Of a stretch of DNA of 64,000 nt, positions 60,620-64,000 are shown one piece after another; within the stretch, counting starts at the first letter, position 1, and each line of letters opens with the position of its first letter. Source of the DNA: Rhodoplanes serenus (GTDB taxonomy: Bacteria; Pseudomonadota; Alphaproteobacteria; Rhizobiales; Xanthobacteraceae); contig CAMDDZ010000013.1 of the NCBI GenBank assembly GCA_945893145.1, forward strand, positions 1-64,000. The letters are read 5' to 3'. The position numbers and the translations under genes were made by a program. Below the pieces are notes generated by a model that was not told the origin of the DNA, did no database searches, and was given only the letters and a program-made list of their open reading frames with translations.

Positions 60620-61129
60620 ATGGCGAACGAACACTGGAAAAACTTCCCGCCGATCCGCCGCGTCGTCACCGGGCACGACAAGAACAACGTCGCTAAGGTG
60701 CTGATCGATGAGCCGGCCACCAATCATAAGGGCGCGGAAGGGCGATCCACGCTGATGTGGATCACCGAGCAGAACCCGGCCGACATGCCGGTCGGCGAGA
60801 GCATCGAGGACATGGGCGCGCGCATCGTCGGCACGCCGCCGCCGCCGAACGGCACGCGCTTCTGCGTGATCGACTTCCCGCCCGGCAACACGCCGCACAT
60901 GCACCGCACCGAGACGGTCGACTACGTCATTGTCATCGAGGGCGAGATCGAAATGGACATGGACGCGTCCAGCGTGAAGCTGAAGCAGGGCGACATCATG
61001 GTCCAGCGCGGCACCAACCACGCCTGGGCCAACCGCAGCGGCAAGCACGCGCGCGTCGCCTTCGTGCTGGTCGACGCCAAGCCGCTCGGCATCGGCAAGC
61101 CGGTGCTGGGCACGACAAGCGCACACTGA
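60620..61129 (+). CDS. Cupin-domain protein
   Basis: 169 residues. Cupin motif 1 is seen in HMHRTETVDYVIVIEGEIEMDM and motif 2 in GDIMVQRGTNHAWANRS, with metal-binding His and Glu. Start at ATG 60620, with ACAGGAG 9 bp upstream, 29 bp after the dehydrogenase stop. Related proteins are small isomerases, decarboxylases or dioxygenases; substrate unknown. Confidence 0.87.
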   Translation: MANEHWKNFPPIRRVVTGHDKNNVAKVLIDEPATNHKGAEGRSTLMWITEQNPADMPVGESIEDMGARIVGTPPPPNGTRFCVIDFPPGNTPHMHRTETVDYVIVIEGEIEMDMDASSVKLKQGDIMVQRGTNHAWANRSGKHARVAFVLVDAKPLGIGKPVLGTTSAH

Positions 61130-61144
61130 GCAAGGAGCTTTGTC

Positions 61145-62119
61145 ATGTCACGTCCGGCATCTGGAATTCTGACGGCGTTGTTGCTGGCATTCGCGCTGGG
61201 TTTGAGCCACGCGAACGCCCAGACCTATCCGAATGGTCCGGTGCGGCTGATCGTGCCGACCTCGCCCGGCGGCGTCACCGACACCATGGCGCGCATCGTG
61301 GCGCAGCGGTTGACGGAGTCGCTCGGCCAGAACGTCATCGTCGACAACCGGCCCGGCGGCAATTCGCTGGTCGGCGCACAGGCCGTGGCGCTGGCGAAGC
61401 CCGATGGGCTGACGCTGCTGGTCACGTCGGACGCCACCGTGACCGCCAATCCGTCGCTGATCGGCAACTGGCCCTACAAGCCGAAGGACTTCACGCCGAT
61501 CGTCGTGCTGTGCCGCGGCACGCCGGTGCTGGTGATCAATTCATCGGTGCAGGCGAACAGCGTGAAGGAGCTGATCGCGCTCGCCAAGGCCAAGCCCGGC
61601 GCGCTGAATTACGGCTCCTATGGCGTGGGCACCTACGCGCACCTCAGCATGGAGGATTTCAAGCAACGCACCGGCACCGACATCGTGCATATTCCGTATC
61701 GCGGCGCGGCGCCGGCCGCGCAGGCGCTGCTCGCGGGCGACGTGTCGATGCTGCTGCTCAACTACTCAAGCATCGCGGACCATGAAAGGACCGGCAAGGT
61801 GAAGATCCTGGCTGCCGCCGGCGATACGCGCACGCAGGTGCGGCCTGACCTGCCGACGATTGCGGAAGCCGGCGTGCCGGGTTTCTCGACCAGCGTTTGG
61901 TTCGCGCTGTTCGGCCCGGCCAACATGCCGGCCGAGCTGGCGGCAAAAATTCACGCCGACGTCAGCAAGGTGCTGGACCTGCCGGAGACCAAAGCGTTCT
62001 TCGCCAAGAACAGCTTCGAGCGGGTGACGCTGTCGCCGCCGCAATTCGGCAAGCTGGTCGATGACGACTCCCGGCATTGGGAAGCGCTGATCAAGCAAGT
62101 CGGCGCGAAGATCGAGTAG
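61145..62119 (+). CDS. Tripartite tricarboxylate transporter-type (Bug) substrate-binding protein 4
   Basis: 324 residues, signal peptide ending at ANAQ, then TYPNGPVRLIVPTSPGGVTDTMARIVAQRL, GGNSLVGAQAVALAKPDG and LSMEDFKQRTGTDIVHIPYRG. It is 15 bp after the cupin gene, so the receptor is embedded in the catabolic operon and probably binds its substrate. TctA and TctB are not encoded in this window. Confidence 0.9.
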   Translation: MSRPASGILTALLLAFALGLSHANAQTYPNGPVRLIVPTSPGGVTDTMARIVAQRLTESLGQNVIVDNRPGGNSLVGAQAVALAKPDGLTLLVTSDATVTANPSLIGNWPYKPKDFTPIVVLCRGTPVLVINSSVQANSVKELIALAKAKPGALNYGSYGVGTYAHLSMEDFKQRTGTDIVHIPYRGAAPAAQALLAGDVSMLLLNYSSIADHERTGKVKILAAAGDTRTQVRPDLPTIAEAGVPGFSTSVWFALFGPANMPAELAAKIHADVSKVLDLPETKAFFAKNSFERVTLSPPQFGKLVDDDSRHWEALIKQVGAKIE

Positions 62120-62162
62120 CTCAGAGCTCGATAGGTCCGCTGCCCCGCGAACGGAGCAAACC

Positions 62163-63356
62163 ATGTCTGACGAGCGGCTCTGTAATCCGATCTCCACCGC
62201 CGAGCTCGAACGCCGCTGGGCCGCCGTACGCGCCGCCATGCCGGAGCAAAAGCTCGACGCGCTGATCGTGCAGGGCGCCAACAACCTTGGCGGCACCGGC
62301 GGCTACTTCCGCTGGTTCACCGGCGTATCGATGGGCACGTCTTATCCGGCGACCGTGATCTTTCCGCGCGATGGGCTGATGACGCTGGTCAGCCACGGCC
62401 CGATGGGCGTCGAGCGCGATTTCGGCGGCAAAGACCCGGTCTGGCGCGGTGTCGGCCAATGGCTGCCGACCGCGAGCTTCCCGGCGATCGACTATTGCAT
62501 CCCCTACGACCCGGAGCTGATCGCGCGCGAGATCAAGAAGGCCGGCTATCGCAATGTCGGCATCGTCGGCTGGAACAACATGCTGTTCGGCTTCGGCGAC
62601 AAGCTGCGCACGCTACTCGACGGCGTGACGCTGACCGACGCCACGCGGCTGGTCGATCCGCTCAAGGCCAAGAAAAGCGCCGAGGAGATCGAGCTGATCC
62701 GCCTGGCGGGACAAATGCAGGATGAAATCCTCGCTAAGGTGCAAGGCCAGATCAAAGCCGGCAAGAAAGACTTCGAGCTGTTCGCCTATGGCCACTACGT
62801 CGGCAACCTGCTCGGCAGCGAGACCGGCTATATGCTCGGCTCCTCCGCGCCACCGGGCCAGCCGACCCAAATCCGCGGCCGCCGCGAACAAGGCCGCGAG
62901 ATGCGCGACGGCGACGTGATCTATTACCAATGCGAGAATACCGGACCGGGCGGCATGATGACCCACGTCGGGCGCTATTACGTGCTCGGCAAGGCGCCGC
63001 AGGAATTGGTCGATGTCTTCGGCATCATCTGCGAGGCGCAGGACAACACCGTGCGCATGCTGCAACCGGGCGCGTCGCCTCGTGAGATCTTCGCCGAGCA
63101 CAATGCCTTCATGCAGAAACACGGCATGCACAAGGAACCGCGCTTGCACTGTCACGGCCAGGGCTATGACGTGGTGGAGCGGCCGATGATCCGCCACGAC
63201 GAAGACATGCCGCTCGGAACCAGCATGAACATCGGCCTGCATCCGACCTTTGGCAACGCGCGGCTGTTCGTCACCGTGTGCGACAATTTCCTGATCGATC
63301 CATCCGGCAAGATCGAGCACCTGCACAAAACGCCGCGCAAGATTTTCGAACTGTGA
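62163..63356 (+). CDS. M24-family (creatinase/aminopeptidase P fold) protein lacking usual metal ligands
   Basis: 397 residues in the two-domain creatinase layout: an N-terminal domain (RRWAAVRAAMPEQKLDALIV) and a pita-bread domain from about residue 170 (LKAKKSAEEIELIRLAGQMQDE). The place of the first metal aspartates has YYQCENTGPGG instead of the usual D...D pattern, whereas the later LHCHGQGYD and VVERPM segments are recognisable. It may work like creatinase, without a metal, on a C-N bond, rather than as a peptidase. It is 43 bp after the receptor gene. Confidence 0.82.
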   Translation: MSDERLCNPISTAELERRWAAVRAAMPEQKLDALIVQGANNLGGTGGYFRWFTGVSMGTSYPATVIFPRDGLMTLVSHGPMGVERDFGGKDPVWRGVGQWLPTASFPAIDYCIPYDPELIAREIKKAGYRNVGIVGWNNMLFGFGDKLRTLLDGVTLTDATRLVDPLKAKKSAEEIELIRLAGQMQDEILAKVQGQIKAGKKDFELFAYGHYVGNLLGSETGYMLGSSAPPGQPTQIRGRREQGREMRDGDVIYYQCENTGPGGMMTHVGRYYVLGKAPQELVDVFGIICEAQDNTVRMLQPGASPREIFAEHNAFMQKHGMHKEPRLHCHGQGYDVVERPMIRHDEDMPLGTSMNIGLHPTFGNARLFVTVCDNFLIDPSGKIEHLHKTPRKIFEL

Positions 63357-63358
63357 CC

Positions 63359-64000
63359 ATGGCTGAACTGGATTTCGACGTCATCGTGATCGGCGCCGGC
63401 ATTGCCGGGCTGACCGCGGCCAACCGCGCCGCGCAACTCGGCAAACGCGTGGTCGTGTTGGAGAAGAGCACGGACGACAAATACATCTGCAACTCGCGCT
63501 ACGCCTACGGCACGATCCACATCAACTACAGCGATCTCGGCCAGGACGAGGACGTGCTGGTGGCGCGGATCGACGCCGCCACCGAAGGCTGCGCGCGCAA
63601 GGACCTGGCCCGCGCAATCGCCCAGGACGGGCGGCGGTTCGTGCAATGGCTGAAGAGCGAGAGCATCGACGTGATCGGGCTCGACGGCTATCAGACCGCC
63701 GTGCTGGCGCCGGCTTGGCGCAAGGGCTTCGGCCTGACCTGGAAGGACTACGGCGCCGATGTCGCGCTGCAGCGGCTCGGCGCGAATTTCGCAAAACGCC
63801 AGGGCCGCATCCTGCGCGGCCATCGGGTCACTTCGCTCAAGCTCATTCCGTCCGGCATCGAGGTCGGCACCGAATCCTCCGGCACGCTGCGCGCCAAAGC
63901 GGTGGTGATCGCCGACGGCGGCTTTCAGGCCAATCTCGACATGGTCCGCGACTTCGGCATTTCGCCCGCGCCGGAAAAACTCCTGCCACGCAACGGCGGA
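63359..64000 (+). CDS. FAD-dependent oxidoreductase, fumarate reductase/succinate dehydrogenase flavoprotein-like (3' end outside window)
   Basis: The first 214 residues are visible and the frame is open to the window end. MAELDFDVIVIGAGIAGLTA is the FAD-binding Rossmann motif, followed by VVVLEKSTDDKYIC and, near residue 183, VVIADGGFQANLDM. This matches flavoproteins such as tricarballylate dehydrogenase and 3-ketosteroid dehydrogenase relatives. The ATG is 2 bp after the M24 stop and has no ribosome site of its own, which implies coupled translation. Confidence 0.87.
   Translation, partial: MAELDFDVIVIGAGIAGLTAANRAAQLGKRVVVLEKSTDDKYICNSRYAYGTIHINYSDLGQDEDVLVARIDAATEGCARKDLARAIAQDGRRFVQWLKSESIDVIGLDGYQTAVLAPAWRKGFGLTWKDYGADVALQRLGANFAKRQGRILRGHRVTSLKLIPSGIEVGTESSGTLRAKAVVIADGGFQANLDMVRDFGISPAPEKLLPRNGG

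Overview
The window is about 64 kb of GC-rich DNA that reads as the chromosome of a metabolically versatile alphaproteobacterium, probably Hyphomicrobiales (Xanthobacteraceae/Nitrobacteraceae-like). This rests on three things seen here: the Sox/flavocytochrome genes, the large number of solute-binding proteins (several of the tripartite tricarboxylate type, without their membrane partners), and dispersed palindromic intergenic elements of a kind common in that order. The genus is an inference. No rRNA, tRNA, CRISPR array or transposase was found.

Layout. (1) 1-4641: end of a CoxL-like molybdenum hydroxylase, a small TIGR02444-type protein, UbiX (prenyl-FMN synthase), a carboxymuconolactone decarboxylase-like protein and a UbiD decarboxylase. 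(2) 5001-14517: a compact block of a periplasmic two-subunit molybdenum hydroxylase (isoquinoline 1-oxidoreductase type), a small cytochrome c, a flavocytochrome c sulfide dehydrogenase-like flavoprotein, SoxX-SoxY-SoxZ-SoxA, an amidase and a second UbiD. No soxB or soxCD is present. (3) 14553-18692: a GH75-like secreted protein, a solute-binding protein, a DUF2848 protein and an alpha/beta hydrolase. (4) 18739-27937: an MdtABC-type RND efflux system with its outer-membrane channel. (5) 28174-35741: three solute-binding proteins and an ABC uptake operon ending in a fumarylacetoacetase-family enzyme. (6) 35882-43676: ParDE toxin-antitoxin, an SDR, an orphan receiver, a ThDP enzyme, a methyltransferase, a MetE-like protein and an exported lysozyme-like protein. 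(7) 43846-51505: three tripartite-type binding proteins alternating with a cyclase-family hydrolase, an aldo/keto reductase, a luciferase-like monooxygenase and a D-tartrate dehydratase-like enolase. (8) 51617-55307: a complete ABC importer. (9) 55376-57694: an AT-richer islet with a TcmP/DUF5131 gene pair and a membrane protein. (10) 57695-64000: a structured non-coding stretch, then a catabolic run (binding protein, D-2-hydroxyacid dehydrogenase, cupin, tripartite binding protein, M24 protein, FAD oxidoreductase cut by the window end).

How the genes fit together. The first 14.5 kb couple UbiD decarboxylation (with a dedicated UbiX) to molybdenum hydroxylation and to a periplasmic electron- and sulfur-handling chain. 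Breakdown of an aromatic or heterocyclic acid, possibly sulfur-containing, is my favoured inference. The rest is an accessory catabolic landscape rich in uptake receptors and single enzymes for organic acids.

Non-coding structure is prominent: three copies of a 96-99 bp cloverleaf-like element with compensatory stem changes, three copies of a CTCCCC...GGGGAG palindromic element (one read as part of soxA), two tandem bulged inverted repeats at 29.17-29.33 kb with a 23-base piece repeated at 57.85 kb, and a run of hairpins at 58.17-58.32 kb.
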